Shown: positions 56,182 through 64,000, numbered from the stretch's first letter. The stretch is DNA of 64,000 bases from Oscillospiraceae bacterium (GCA_902778115.1 CACYWG010000015.1:1-64000), one strand, 5' to 3'. Notes: a model not told the origin generated them from the letters alone. Program-made: numbers and translations.

Positions 56182-57483
56182 ATGGAAAGCATCAACCGTG
56201 AACTTCTGGACTTTATTGACAAAAGCCCCACCGCCTGGCACGCCGCGGCGAACATCGCCGCCGAGCTCGAGCGGGCGGGCTATACCCGCCTCTATGAGGA
56301 AGAGGACTGGCAGCTGCGCGCGCCCGGTAAATATTACGCCGTGCGAAACGGCTCCGCCCTCATCGCCCTGAACCTGCCGGAGGAGGCCGACGGCTTTCTC
56401 ATCATGGCCGCGCACGGCGATTCCCCCGCCTTCCGCGTCAAGGACGGGGGCGAGGAAAAGACTCTCGGGCTTTACAGCCGCCTCGCCGTGGAAAAATACG
56501 GCGGCATGCTCTGCAGCACCTGGCTGGACCGCCCGCTGTCCCTCGCCGGCCGCGTCGCCGTGCGGGAAAAGGGCGGCATCACGATGAAGCTGGTGAATAT
56601 CGACCGCGACCTGCTCGTGATCCCGAACCTCGCCATCCACATGGACCGCTCGGCCAACGAGGGCAAGAGCTTCAACGTCAACGTCGACATGATCCCGCTG
56701 ATCGGCAGCGCCGAGAGCAAGACCGGCCTGAACGCCCTGATCGCCGGGGAGCTCGGCGTGAAGGAGGAGGATATCGTCAGCCGCGAGCTGAACCTCTATC
56801 CGCGCACGCCCGGCACGGTCTGGGGCGCCGAGAACGAATTTATCTCTGCGCCGCGGCTGGACGATCTGCAGTGCGCCTTCGGATGCCTGAAGGGCTTTCT
56901 GCAGGCGGAAAAGCCGAAAAAGGCCACCGTTCTGTGCGTCTTCGACAACGAGGAGGTCGGCAGCGGCACCCGCCAGGGCGCGGATTCCGGCTTCCTGGAC
57001 GATATGCTCAGCCGCGCCTGGGCTTCCCTCGGCCGCACGGACGCGCAGTACCGCGCGGCGCTCGCGGGCAGCTTCATGGTCTCGGCCGACAACGCCCACG
57101 CCATCCACCCCAACCATCCGGAATTTGCCGACCGCAGCGAGCGCCCGGTCATGAACGGCGGCATCGCCATCAAGTTCAACGCCTCCATGAGCTATACGAC
57201 CGACGGCCTCTCCGCCGCCGTGTTCTCCGAACTCTGCCGCGCGGCCGAAGTGCCTGTGCAGCGCTATGCCAACCGCCCCGACCTGCGCGGCGGCAGCACG
57301 CTGGGGCATATCAGCCTCGCGCACGTGTCGGTGCCGACGCTGGATATCGGCCTTGCGCAGCTGGCGATGCACTCGAGCTATGAGACCGCCGGCGCGAAGG
57401 ACACCGAATATCTGGTGCGCGCCGCCCGCGCCTTCTATGAAAGCGGCTACCGGGTCAATGGAGAGCGGATCGCGCTCAGCTAA
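56182..57483 (+). CDS. M18-family aminopeptidase
   Basis: The ATG at 56182 follows AAAGGAGG. The 433-residue protein has the M18 metal ligands: AAHGDSPAFRVK, FDNEEVGSGTRQGADS and, near the end, the histidine-containing LGHISLAHVSVPTLDIG. M18 enzymes are dodecameric zinc aminopeptidases acting on acidic or other N-terminal residues; B. subtilis and clostridial members are often called probable M18 aminopeptidase 2. It is followed after 12 bp by the solute-binding lipoprotein gene, so the two are probably cotranscribed. Confidence 0.95.
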   Translation: MESINRELLDFIDKSPTAWHAAANIAAELERAGYTRLYEEEDWQLRAPGKYYAVRNGSALIALNLPEEADGFLIMAAHGDSPAFRVKDGGEEKTLGLYSRLAVEKYGGMLCSTWLDRPLSLAGRVAVREKGGITMKLVNIDRDLLVIPNLAIHMDRSANEGKSFNVNVDMIPLIGSAESKTGLNALIAGELGVKEEDIVSRELNLYPRTPGTVWGAENEFISAPRLDDLQCAFGCLKGFLQAEKPKKATVLCVFDNEEVGSGTRQGADSGFLDDMLSRAWASLGRTDAQYRAALAGSFMVSADNAHAIHPNHPEFADRSERPVMNGGIAIKFNASMSYTTDGLSAAVFSELCRAAEVPVQRYANRPDLRGGSTLGHISLAHVSVPTLDIGLAQLAMHSSYETAGAKDTEYLVRAARAFYESGYRVNGERIALS

Positions 57484-57495
57484 GGAGAATCATCC

Positions 57496-58305
57496 ATGAA
57501 ATGCAAGAAAATCCTCTGCGCGGCGCTGGCGCTGCTGATGCTGCTGGCACTGACCGCCTGCGGGGAAAACATGTCCTATAAGGTGCGCAGCGTGACCACA
57601 CTGGTGGAGCAGGAATACTCCCTGGCCTTCCGCAACGACGATCCGCTGCGGGACTATGTGGTGGCTGCGATCGAGGAGCTCAACGCCGAGGGGCGCGTCG
57701 AGGAACTCAGCCGCAAGTGGTTTGGCCGCAATGCCGTCGACTTCGGCAAAAAGGCGGACGCGCTGTCCGCGCTCGAGCCGCCGGAGCCGCATACCCTGCT
57801 GCTGGGCGTGGACATCAACTCCTTCCCGATGGCCTATATGCAGGACGGCAACTTCTGGGGCTTCGACGTGGAGCTGGCCGGTTTCGTCTGCGACCGGCTG
57901 GGCTGGACGCTGCAGGTGCTCTCCATCGACAAGGAAAACGTCTATGTCGAGCTGTACTCCGGCAATATCGACGTGGCCTGGGGCGGCGTCGCGCTGGACC
58001 AGAAGGAGCTTGACGCGGGCCGGTACACGCAGTACGGACCCTATATCGAAAACGACATCGTCGTCGTCACCCGCGACGGCTCGCGCATTTCCGGCGCGGG
58101 TGGCCTGAAGGGGAAGACGATGGCCATGCCCACCACGCCGGAGGCCACCGCCGCGCTGGAGACGCAGCCGAAGCTGATGGAGAAGCTCGGCCAGATCAGC
58201 CGCATGCCCGGCGGCACCACCGACTGCTTCGCCGCGCTCTATGCCGGCGACTGCGACGCCGTGCTGACCGATTCCACCGCGATGCTGTACTACAACTCGC
58301 ACTGA
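57496..58305 (+). CDS. Amino-acid-binding-type (SBP_bac_3) lipoprotein with apparently permuted domain order
   Basis: The 269-residue precursor has a lipoprotein signal (LLALTACGE, lipidated Cys22). Residues 38-77 (EYSLAFRNDDPLRDYVVAAI...LSRKWFG) match what is normally the last part of an SBP_bac_3 domain. From about 100 the start of that domain follows (LLLGVDINSFPMAY, GFDVELAGFVCDRLG, VELYSGNIDVAWGGV), and the protein ends at DAVLTDSTAMLYYN, exactly where the usual C-terminal segment would begin. It thus looks like a circular permutation or a tandem-domain gene that lost its ends. No permease or ATPase gene is adjacent. Ligand, probably an amino acid, is unknown. It is followed by a terminator. 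Confidence 0.8.
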   Translation: MKCKKILCAALALLMLLALTACGENMSYKVRSVTTLVEQEYSLAFRNDDPLRDYVVAAIEELNAEGRVEELSRKWFGRNAVDFGKKADALSALEPPEPHTLLLGVDINSFPMAYMQDGNFWGFDVELAGFVCDRLGWTLQVLSIDKENVYVELYSGNIDVAWGGVALDQKELDAGRYTQYGPYIENDIVVVTRDGSRISGAGGLKGKTMAMPTTPEATAALETQPKLMEKLGQISRMPGGTTDCFAALYAGDCDAVLTDSTAMLYYNSH

Positions 58306-58323
58306 TTTCTGTTTAAAAATGTA

Positions 58324-58362
58324 CGGAGGATCTTAGGAATCTCTAAGATCCTCCGCTTTTTT
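58324..58362 (+). terminator. Rho-independent terminator after the lipoprotein gene
   Basis: CGGAGGATCTTAG-gaatct-CTAAGATCCTCCG followed by CTTTTTTG. Confidence 0.92.
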
Positions 58363-58363
58363 G

Positions 58364-58392
58364 TTGACCGCGCGGCGCTTTGGTGATAAAAT
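58364..58392 (+). promoter_or_regulatory. Promoter of the methyltransferase gene
   Basis: TTGACC (58364-58369), 17 bp, TAAAAT (58387-58392), 33 bp before the chosen ATG. Confidence 0.7.
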
Positions 58393-58425
58393 ATCATGAA
58401 TTATTATCTGCATGGAGAACATTCA

Positions 58426-59286
58426 ATGTTTATTGCCGATCAGTGGAAAGATTTTGAGCTGCTGGACTGCTCGCGCGGGGAAAAGCTGGAGCGCTGGGGC
58501 AGCTATTATCTGGTGCGGCCCGATCCGCAGGCCATCTGGGACACGCCGCGGCGCAATCCCCATTGGAACGACCGCGACGCGCGCTATCGCCGCAGCGAGA
58601 CCGGCGGCGGCAGCTGGGACAAGGGAAAACTGCCCGAGAGCTGGAAGATCCGCTACGGGGAGCTGACTTTCCACGTAAAGCCCATGAACTTCAAGCACAC
58701 CGGCTTATTCCCGGAGCAGGCCGCCAACTGGGACTGGGCCATGAAGAAGATCCGCGCAGCCGGACGGCCGATCCGCGTGCTGAACCTCTTCGGCTACACC
58801 GGCGCGGCCACGGTGGCCTGCGCGAAGGCGGGCGCCGAGGTCTGCCACGTGGACGCGGCCAAGGGCATGGTGGCCTGGGGCAAGGACAATGCCTTCGCCT
58901 CCGGCGTAGGCGAGGCGCCGATCCGCTGGATCGTGGACGACTGCGCGAAATTCGTCGAGCGGGAGATCCGCCGCGGCAAGCGCTACGACGCCATCATCAT
59001 GGACCCGCCCTCCTACGGGCGCGGCCCCGGCGGCGAAGTGTGGAAGCTGGAGACGAATCTCTGGCCCTTCGTGTCGCTCTGCGCGGGCGTTTTGAGCGAG
59101 GACCCGCTGTTCGTGCTCATCAATTCCTATACTACGGGTCTGTCCGCCTCGGTGCTGAGCTATGTGACCGAGAGCATCTTCACCAAAAAGTTCGGCGGCC
59201 GCAGCGACAGCCAGGAGCTCGGCCTGCCCGTGACAGACACCGGCCTCGTGCTGCCCTGCGGCGCGACGTGCCGGTGGGAAAGATGA
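58426..59286 (+). CDS. Class I SAM-dependent methyltransferase (RlmI/RlmK-like catalytic domain)
   Basis: The ATG at 58426 lies eight bases after GGAG; an ATG at 58396 overlaps the promoter region. The 286-residue protein has the SAM-binding motif LNLFGYTGAATVACAKAGA, the acidic loop HVDAAKGM and the catalytic DPPSYGRGPGGEVW, as in RlmI/RlmK-type 23S rRNA cytosine-5 or guanine methyltransferases, but the N-terminal PUA domain of RlmI is missing. Its substrate is therefore uncertain, rRNA being most likely. Its last codons and stop run into a 117-bp tandem duplication. Confidence 0.85.
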   Translation: MFIADQWKDFELLDCSRGEKLERWGSYYLVRPDPQAIWDTPRRNPHWNDRDARYRRSETGGGSWDKGKLPESWKIRYGELTFHVKPMNFKHTGLFPEQAANWDWAMKKIRAAGRPIRVLNLFGYTGAATVACAKAGAEVCHVDAAKGMVAWGKDNAFASGVGEAPIRWIVDDCAKFVEREIRRGKRYDAIIMDPPSYGRGPGGEVWKLETNLWPFVSLCAGVLSEDPLFVLINSYTTGLSASVLSYVTESIFTKKFGGRSDSQELGLPVTDTGLVLPCGATCRWER

Positions 59287-59514
59287 TTTCCGCTGCCGGC
59301 GGCAGATGAAGGAAATCATCTTTCACCGCAGCCGCGCCGTTGGCGGGCCGAGGCGATCAAGCCCGGCCCGGGAACAGCAAACGCGGCAAGGCGGAAAAGA
59401 TGATTTCCGCTGCCGGCGGCAGATGAAGGAAATCATCTTTCACCGCAGCCGCGCCGTTGGCGGGCCGAGGCGATCAAGCCCGGCCCGGGAACGGCAAACG
59501 CGGCAAGGCGGAAA
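59281..59514 (+). repeat. Tandem duplication of a 117-bp unit, plus a partial third copy
   Basis: Units at 59281-59397 and 59398-59514 differ by a single base (A/G at 59376 versus the equivalent position near 59493); a third copy starts at 59515 but keeps only AGATGA. Each unit begins AGATGATTTCC, forms the nested hairpin GATGATTTCC-g-CTGCC-ggc-GGCAG-atgaa-GGAAATCATC, and contains a second dyad GGGCCG...CCCGGCCC. The first copy begins within the methyltransferase stop. Since 117 is divisible by three, a frame stays open through both copies, but it has no ribosome binding site. Confidence 0.92.
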
Positions 59515-59560
59515 AGATGACCGCCGCACAGTTAAGAGAGCATATCAGGAAGAATGATTT

Positions 59561-60397
59561 ATGACCGTCATTGAATTTGAACAGGTGCATTTCACCTATC
59601 CCGGCGGCGAGCGGGAGATCCTGTGCGGGATCGACCTCAGGATCGAATCCGGGAGCTTTGTGGCCGTGCTGGGGCACAACGGCTCCGGCAAGTCGACGCT
59701 TGCCAAGCATATGAACGCCATCCTGACCCCGACGGAGGGGCGCGTGCTGGTGCACGGCATCGACACCGCCGATGAAAGCCGCCTGCTGGACGTGCGGCGC
59801 AAGGTGGGCATGGTGTTCCAGAACCCCGACAACCAGATCGTCGCCAACGTCGTCGAGGACGACGTGGCTTTCGCACCGGAAAACCTCGGCGTGCCGCCGG
59901 AGGAGATCCGGCAGCGGGTGGACACGGCGCTCAGGCAGGTCGGCATGTATGAATTCCGCCAGCACGCGCCGCACCTGCTGTCCGGCGGACAGAAGCAGCG
60001 CGTGGCCATTGCGGGCGTGATCGCCATGCAGCCGGACATCATCGTGCTCGACGAGCCGACCGCCATGCTCGACCCCCAGGGCCGGCAGGAGGTCGTCAGC
60101 ACCGTCACCCGCCTCTGCCGCGAGAACGGCATGACCGTGGTGCTCATCACGCACCACATGGACGAGTGCGTCGGGGCCGACCGCCTCGTCGTCATGTCCG
60201 AGGGACGGATCGTGGCCGACGGAAGCCCTGCCGCCGTCTTTTCGCAGGTGGAGCTGATGGAGCGCGAGGGCCTGACCGTGCCGGAGACGACCCGCCTGCT
60301 CTTTGACCTGCGCGCCGAGGGCTTCGACCTGCCGCTGGACGCGCTGGACACCGAGGCCTGCGCCGACGCGATCGCCGGCAGCTTGAAAAGATCCTGA
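59561..60397 (+). CDS. ecfA1: Energy-coupling factor transporter ATPase EcfA1
   Basis: The 278-residue ATPase has Walker A GHNGSGKST, Q-loop VFQNPDNQ, signature LSGGQKQR, Walker B IIVLDEPTAMLD and H-loop ITHHMD. The Q-loop PDNQ and the C-terminal extension with TRLLFDLRAEGFDLP are typical of the EcfA (CbiO) A1 subunit. With EcfA2 and EcfT it forms the energising module that is shared by several vitamin-specific S components. No S component is encoded nearby, so this is a group II (shared) module. Weak AGGAAG lies upstream of the ATG. Confidence 0.95.
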   Translation: MTVIEFEQVHFTYPGGEREILCGIDLRIESGSFVAVLGHNGSGKSTLAKHMNAILTPTEGRVLVHGIDTADESRLLDVRRKVGMVFQNPDNQIVANVVEDDVAFAPENLGVPPEEIRQRVDTALRQVGMYEFRQHAPHLLSGGQKQRVAIAGVIAMQPDIIVLDEPTAMLDPQGRQEVVSTVTRLCRENGMTVVLITHHMDECVGADRLVVMSEGRIVADGSPAAVFSQVELMEREGLTVPETTRLLFDLRAEGFDLPLDALDTEACADAIAGSLKRS

Positions 60398-60417
60398 ATA
60401 TCCGTTGGAGAAGAAAT

Positions 60418-61278
60418 ATGCCAGAACTTCGTGTTGAGGCCCTGACGCACGTCTACAGCGCAGGGACCCCGTTTCAGAAAACCGCGATCGAGAATATCAC
60501 GCTGAGCATCCCGCAGGGGCAGATGGTCGGCCTGCTGGGCCATACCGGCTCCGGCAAGTCCACCTTTATCCAGCATCTCAACGCCCTGCTGCAGCCCACG
60601 TCCGGCAAGGTGACTTATGACGGCAGGGACATCAACGCCGACAAGTACACCCGCCGCGACATCAAGGGACAGGTGGGGCTGGTGTTCCAGTATCCGGAGT
60701 ATCAGCTGTTTGAAGAGACCGTATACAAAGACATTGCCTTCGGCCCGAAGAACCAGAGGCTGAGCGAGGCGGAGGTCGACGAGCGCGTGCGCGAGGCGGC
60801 CGACTTTGTCGGCGTGAAGGAAAAGTATTTCACGCGCTCTCCGCTGGAGATCTCCGGCGGGCAGAAGCGCCGCGTGGCCATTGCGGGCGTGATCGCGATG
60901 CGTCCGGGCGTGCTGATCCTGGACGAGCCCACCGCGGGCCTCGACCCGGCCGGCTGCCGCCAGATCCTGGATAACATCCGCAATTACCGCGACAAGACCG
61001 GCTCCACGGTGATCCTTGTCAGCCACAACATGGACGACGCGGCCCGTATGGCCGAGCGCCTGATCGTTTTCGACCACGGCCATGTGGCCATGGATGGCAC
61101 GCCGGAGGAGGTCTTCTCCCGCCCGGAGGAGCTGATCGCCATCGGCCTCAACGTGCCGCACGCCGCCGCCATCGCCATGGCGCTGCGCAAGCGCGGGGTG
61201 CAGCTCGAGGGCTCGATCTACACCCACGAACAGCTCAAGGCCGCTGTCTGCAGGGCAAAGGAGGCGGGCGTATGCTGA
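60418..61278 (+). CDS. ecfA2: Energy-coupling factor transporter ATPase EcfA2
   Basis: The 286-residue ATPase has Walker A GHTGSGKST, Q-loop VFQYPEYQLFEETVY (the EYQLFEETV form marks A2), signature ISGGQKRR, Walker B VLILDEPTAGLDP and H-loop VSHNMDDAA. It pairs with EcfA1 from the gene 20 bp upstream and overlaps ecfT by seven bases, giving the standard A1-A2-T order. Confidence 0.96.
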   Translation: MPELRVEALTHVYSAGTPFQKTAIENITLSIPQGQMVGLLGHTGSGKSTFIQHLNALLQPTSGKVTYDGRDINADKYTRRDIKGQVGLVFQYPEYQLFEETVYKDIAFGPKNQRLSEAEVDERVREAADFVGVKEKYFTRSPLEISGGQKRRVAIAGVIAMRPGVLILDEPTAGLDPAGCRQILDNIRNYRDKTGSTVILVSHNMDDAARMAERLIVFDHGHVAMDGTPEEVFSRPEELIAIGLNVPHAAAIAMALRKRGVQLEGSIYTHEQLKAAVCRAKEAGVC

Positions 61279-62069
61279 AAGACATCACGCTGGGCCAGTA
61301 CTTCCCCGGCGATACCGTCGTCCACCGCCTCGATCCGCGCACGAAGATCGTGCTGCTGATCGTGTATATCGTGGCGCTGTTCCAGGCGGTCAGCTGGTGG
61401 AGCTATGCTCTCGTGGCCTTCGTCACCGTGCTGGCCATGATCCTGGGGCATATCACGCCGAAAAACATCTTCAAGGGCCTCAAGCCCATGCTGTTCATCA
61501 TCGCGCTCACGGCGCTGCTGAACGTCTTTTACACCAAGGGCACGCCCGTCGTCGAGGGCTGGATCATCACCTGGGAGGGCATCGGCCGCTCGGCGCAGAT
61601 GATTTTGCGCATCGTGCTGCTCATCGCCGGCACCTTCCTGCTGACCTACACCACCAGCCCCATCGCCCTGACGGACGGCCTGGAAAAGCTGCTCAATCCG
61701 CTCAAGAAGCTCAAGGTCCCCGTGCACGAGATGACGCTGATGATGAGCATGGCGCTGCGCTTCATCCCCACGCTCATCGAGGAGACGGACAAGATCATGT
61801 CCGCCCAGAAGGCCCGCGGCGCGGACTTTGAGACCGGCAGCCTGATGCAGCGCGCCAAGGCGCTGCTGCCGATCCTGGTGCCGCTGTTCGTGTCGGCCTT
61901 CCGGCGCGCCGACGAGCTGGCCGTTGCCATGGAGAGCCGCTGCTACCACGGCGGCGAGGGCCGCACGCGCATGAAGCAGATGAAGCTGCAGGGCATCGAC
62001 TACGCCGCCTTCGCGCTGGGCGCGCTGTTTCTGGCGGCGGTCATCGTGCTGAGGCATTTTGGATTATGA
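61272..62069 (+). CDS. ecfT: Energy-coupling factor transporter transmembrane protein EcfT
   Basis: The 265-residue membrane protein has about five hydrophobic helices and ends in the coupling helices with the two A-R-G type motifs: QKARGADFETGS and MESRCYHGGEGRTR, which contact the ATPases. The N-terminal HRLDPRTKIV is also conserved. It connects EcfA1A2 with substrate-binding S proteins in the membrane. Its stop overlaps the truA start (ATGA), the usual arrangement in Firmicutes (ecfA1-ecfA2-ecfT-truA). Confidence 0.95.
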   Translation: MLKDITLGQYFPGDTVVHRLDPRTKIVLLIVYIVALFQAVSWWSYALVAFVTVLAMILGHITPKNIFKGLKPMLFIIALTALLNVFYTKGTPVVEGWIITWEGIGRSAQMILRIVLLIAGTFLLTYTTSPIALTDGLEKLLNPLKKLKVPVHEMTLMMSMALRFIPTLIEETDKIMSAQKARGADFETGSLMQRAKALLPILVPLFVSAFRRADELAVAMESRCYHGGEGRTRMKQMKLQGIDYAAFALGALFLAAVIVLRHFGL

Positions 62070-62833
62070 GAAACATCGCTTTGCGGCTGAGCTATGACGG
62101 GACGAGCTACCACGGCTGGCAGGTGCAGAAAAGCGAGGTCAGTGTGGCAGAAACCCTGGAGACGGCGCTGACGAAGATCTGCGGCCATCCGGTGAAAACC
62201 GTCGGCTGCGGCCGCACGGACGCGGGCGTGCATGCCCTGCGCTACTGCGCCAATTTCCGCACGGATTCCACGATCCCGATCGGGCGCTTCCCGCTGGCGG
62301 TCAATTCCCGTCTGCCGGCGGATATCGCCGTGACGGACGCGGTCGAAGCGCCGGAGGACTTCAACGCCATCGGCTCGTGCATAAAAAAGGAATATATCTA
62401 TAAAATACTCAACAGGAACATCCGCGATCCCTTCCTGGAAAACCGGGTCTGCTTCTATCCGCAGCACCTGGATCTGGAGCGGATGCAGGCTGCGGCGCGC
62501 GCCTTTGAAGGCAGGCACGATTTTCGCGCCGTGCGCTCCCTCGGCACCGAGACGAAGACCACCGTGCGCACCGTGCACTGGTGCCGCGCGGAGAAGGACG
62601 GGGACCTCATCACCGTCTCCATCTGCGCCGACGGCTTTTTGTACAACATGTGCCGCGCCATGGTGGGCACGATGGTCTACGCCTCCTACGGCAAGCTCGA
62701 GCCGGAGGACATCCCGGCGCTGCTGGCCGCCGGCGACCGGCGTCTGACCGGACCGACCATGCCGCCCCAGGGCCTGTACCTCAACAGGATCTGGTATGAG
62801 GGCGCTGTTGGGGAAATGATGGAAAAAGACTAA
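62066..62833 (+). CDS. truA: tRNA pseudouridine synthase A
   Basis: The 255-residue protein begins RNIALRLSYDGTSYHGWQVQ and has the catalytic Asp52 in GCGRTDAGVHALRY, then DFRAVRS and FLYNMCRAMVGTMV. It converts uridines 38-40 of the tRNA anticodon arm into pseudouridine. It is coupled to ecfT by the ATGA overlap. Confidence 0.97.
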   Translation: MRNIALRLSYDGTSYHGWQVQKSEVSVAETLETALTKICGHPVKTVGCGRTDAGVHALRYCANFRTDSTIPIGRFPLAVNSRLPADIAVTDAVEAPEDFNAIGSCIKKEYIYKILNRNIRDPFLENRVCFYPQHLDLERMQAAARAFEGRHDFRAVRSLGTETKTTVRTVHWCRAEKDGDLITVSICADGFLYNMCRAMVGTMVYASYGKLEPEDIPALLAAGDRRLTGPTMPPQGLYLNRIWYEGAVGEMMEKD

Positions 62834-62912
62834 GCAAGATTTGTTCACAATTGGCTGATATACTGTTTTGTGAGATCAAAAAGGGATCTCCGGGAGAAAA
62901 GAGGACCTACAT

Positions 62913-63632
62913 ATGACACTGATAATCAACATTGTATTGCTGGTCATTATTGCTCTGTGCACCTGGGGCGGCTTCAAGCGCGGCCTGGTGGGCGGCATCG
63001 CGGGGCTGCTGGCCATCGTGATCGCTCTTTTCGGCGGGAGCCTCCTCTCCGCCACTTATTCCGGCGAGGTGATCCCCGCCCTCAAGCCCTTTGTCGGCGG
63101 CATCATCGACACGCCGTCCACCCGGGACTCGATCCTGGAGGAGATGGGCTACGGCGGCAGCGACAAATCCCTCAACGATATCCTGGCAGAGGATCCGTCC
63201 CTCAGCTATGACTACGCCTACGGATGCATGGAGTTTGTGGGCTTCTCCGCCGATCGCTGCACGGAGCTGGCCAACCGCGCCTCCGCGCTGCGGGAGGAGA
63301 ACGCCGGGATGAGCATGACGGAGGCGGTGGTCGACGTGCTGTGCGACACGGTCACCTATGTGGGCGGTCTGCTGCTGGCTTTCCTGATGATCCTGATCAT
63401 CCTGGTCGCGCTGGCCAACGTCGGCAATCTCTCCTTTCGGCTGCCCAACATGGAGAGCCTGGATGAGATCGGCGGCGCGGTACTGGGCTTTATCCGCGGC
63501 TTCCTCTACTGCGTGCTGCTGTGCTGGGTGCTGAGCTTCTTCGGCGCCGTCATCGGCCGCGACACGCTGGAGAGCACGGCGCTGGCCCGCTTCTTCCTCT
63601 CCTTTGACTTTATCACCCGCGGACTGCTGTAA
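62913..63632 (+). CDS. CvpA-family membrane protein
   Basis: The 239-residue protein has a CvpA-like start (LVVIIALCTWGGFKRGLVGGIAGLLAI-type, with GGFKRGLVGG) and four or so transmembrane helices (about 3-20, 25-45, 150-172 and 188-215). Between the first and second pair is a roughly 100-residue soluble loop (SILEEMGYGGSDKSLNDILAED; YAYGCMEFVGFSADRCTELA) longer than in E. coli CvpA. Members have been tied to colicin V export and stress resistance, but the Firmicutes role is unclear. The ATG at 62913 follows GGAGAAAAGAGG. The stop is followed by a degenerate inverted family C repeat. Confidence 0.78.
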   Translation: MTLIINIVLLVIIALCTWGGFKRGLVGGIAGLLAIVIALFGGSLLSATYSGEVIPALKPFVGGIIDTPSTRDSILEEMGYGGSDKSLNDILAEDPSLSYDYAYGCMEFVGFSADRCTELANRASALREENAGMSMTEAVVDVLCDTVTYVGGLLLAFLMILIILVALANVGNLSFRLPNMESLDEIGGAVLGFIRGFLYCVLLCWVLSFFGAVIGRDTLESTALARFFLSFDFITRGLL

Positions 63633-63655
63633 GTCCGCATTCCGAACTCCGCATC
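63633..63655. repeat. Degenerate, inverted GGAATTCG-type repeat (family C), copy 5
   Basis: GTCCGCATTCCGAACTCCGCATC starts at the first base after the CvpA-family stop; its reverse complement (GATGCGGAGTTCGGAATGCGG) is a diverged form of the runs at 33411, 45699 and 54258. Confidence 0.55.
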
Positions 63656-63671
63656 TTCTTTGGAGGTATTT

Positions 63672-64000
63672 ATGCAGCCTAGCCTTTGCTCCCGCTGCGG
63701 CAAAAACCCGGCGGTGGTATTCATCACAAAACTCGAAGCAGGCCAGACAAAGAACGAAGGCCTGTGTCTCAAGTGCGCCCGCGAGCTGCACATCAAGCCC
63801 GTGGACGACATGATCCAGAAGCTCGGTCTGACCGACGAGGATCTCGACAGCTTTTCCGGCAACATGCTCAATGCCATGAACGGCGTGGAGGAGCTGATGA
63901 GCGCCTCCGAGGGCGATGAGGAAAACGAGGACGACGAGGGCAAAACCGCCACCTTCCCCTTCCTCAACCGTCTCTTCGGCGGCCCCAACGCGCCGCAGAA
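63672..64000 (+). CDS. N-terminus of a zinc-finger protein, probably a Clp/Hsp100 ATPase (partial, runs off the window)
   Basis: The ATG at 63672 follows TTTGGAGG. The visible 109 residues start with a zinc-finger-like domain with Cys6, Cys9, Cys32 and Cys35 (CSRCGKN...EGLCLKCARELHI), similar to the N-terminus of McsA and of some clostridial Clp ATPases that carry such a finger before the AAA modules. An acidic linker follows (SEGDEENEDDEGK) and then FPFLNRLFGGPNAPQ. The frame is still open at the end of the window. An McsA-like adaptor is the alternative; the Clp ATPase reading fits the linker better but cannot be verified here. Confidence 0.55.
   Translation, partial: MQPSLCSRCGKNPAVVFITKLEAGQTKNEGLCLKCARELHIKPVDDMIQKLGLTDEDLDSFSGNMLNAMNGVEELMSASEGDEENEDDEGKTATFPFLNRLFGGPNAPQ

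Noticed and set aside
59306-59557. 83-residue repeat peptide over the 117-bp tandem units
   Set aside because: Open only because 117 is a multiple of three; no ribosome binding site and Arg/Gly/Pro-rich content. Treated as a DNA/RNA repeat instead.

Overview
The window is a GC-rich, gene-dense piece of what looks like a spore-forming, anaerobic, low-molecular-clock-typical Firmicutes chromosome, most likely a gut Oscillospiraceae/Ruminococcaceae-type clostridium. The reasons are: AGGAGG ribosome binding sites almost everywhere, TTGACA/TATAAT promoters, sporulation genes (spoIVB, a YlmC/YmxH-type gene), AddAB instead of RecBCD, HrcA/CIRCE control of the DnaK operon, a pyruvate:ferredoxin oxidoreductase, an ECF transporter module, and dispersed palindromic repeats of the kind found in that family. 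No rRNA, tRNA, CRISPR array, prophage or insertion sequence was seen. The species assignment is inference.

Layout. 1-8 kb: a tyrosine phosphatase fused to a barstar domain, a PatB/MalY-type C-S lyase, a MarR regulator with its own palindromic operator driving a heterodimeric ABC exporter, and an ECF sigma/anti-sigma-like pair. 8-16.8 kb (minus strand): a KaiC-like/PPDK-N fusion protein, the dgt-dnaG-rpoD macromolecular synthesis cluster, and a TerB-like/AAA+ ATPase. 16.9-25.3 kb (minus): addBA and a D,D-carboxypeptidase. 25.4-29.7 kb: an OmpR-type two-component system, then fakA and an Asp23-family gene. 29.9-33.4 kb: nifJ, broken by a frameshifting deletion, followed by a GNAT gene. 34.2-36.7 kb (minus): rpmG-secE-nusG-rplK-rplA. 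36.7-42 kb: folC, ruvX, mscS, spoIVB, a ParB-like gene and ymxH. 42-47 kb: hrcA-grpE-dnaK-dnaJ. 47-49.8 kb: a PlsC-like acyltransferase with zinc ribbon and a DUF1846 protein. 50-53.3 kb: a small secreted protein, a DUF4153-type/XRE/DUF2975 module and a DivIVA-like protein. 53.4-58.3 kb: a HAD phosphatase, an M3 peptidase, an M18 aminopeptidase and a solute-binding lipoprotein with an unusual domain order. 58.4-64 kb: an rRNA-methyltransferase-like gene, an exact 117-bp tandem duplication, ecfA1-ecfA2-ecfT-truA, a CvpA-like gene and the start of a zinc-finger protein that runs off the window.

Most of the window is ordinary core genome. The observations most worth attention are the fusion proteins (PTP-barstar; KaiC-like-PPDK-N), the lipoprotein that appears circularly permuted, the nifJ deletion, two families of paired palindromic repeats placed between co-directional genes, short oligonucleotide repeats that begin exactly at stop codons, a CIRCE element with an extra half-site, the tandem 21-bp repeats in front of the DUF2975/XRE module, and TTG starts on rplK and rplA. 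I did not find a clearly novel multi-gene defence or biosynthetic system; I would not claim one.
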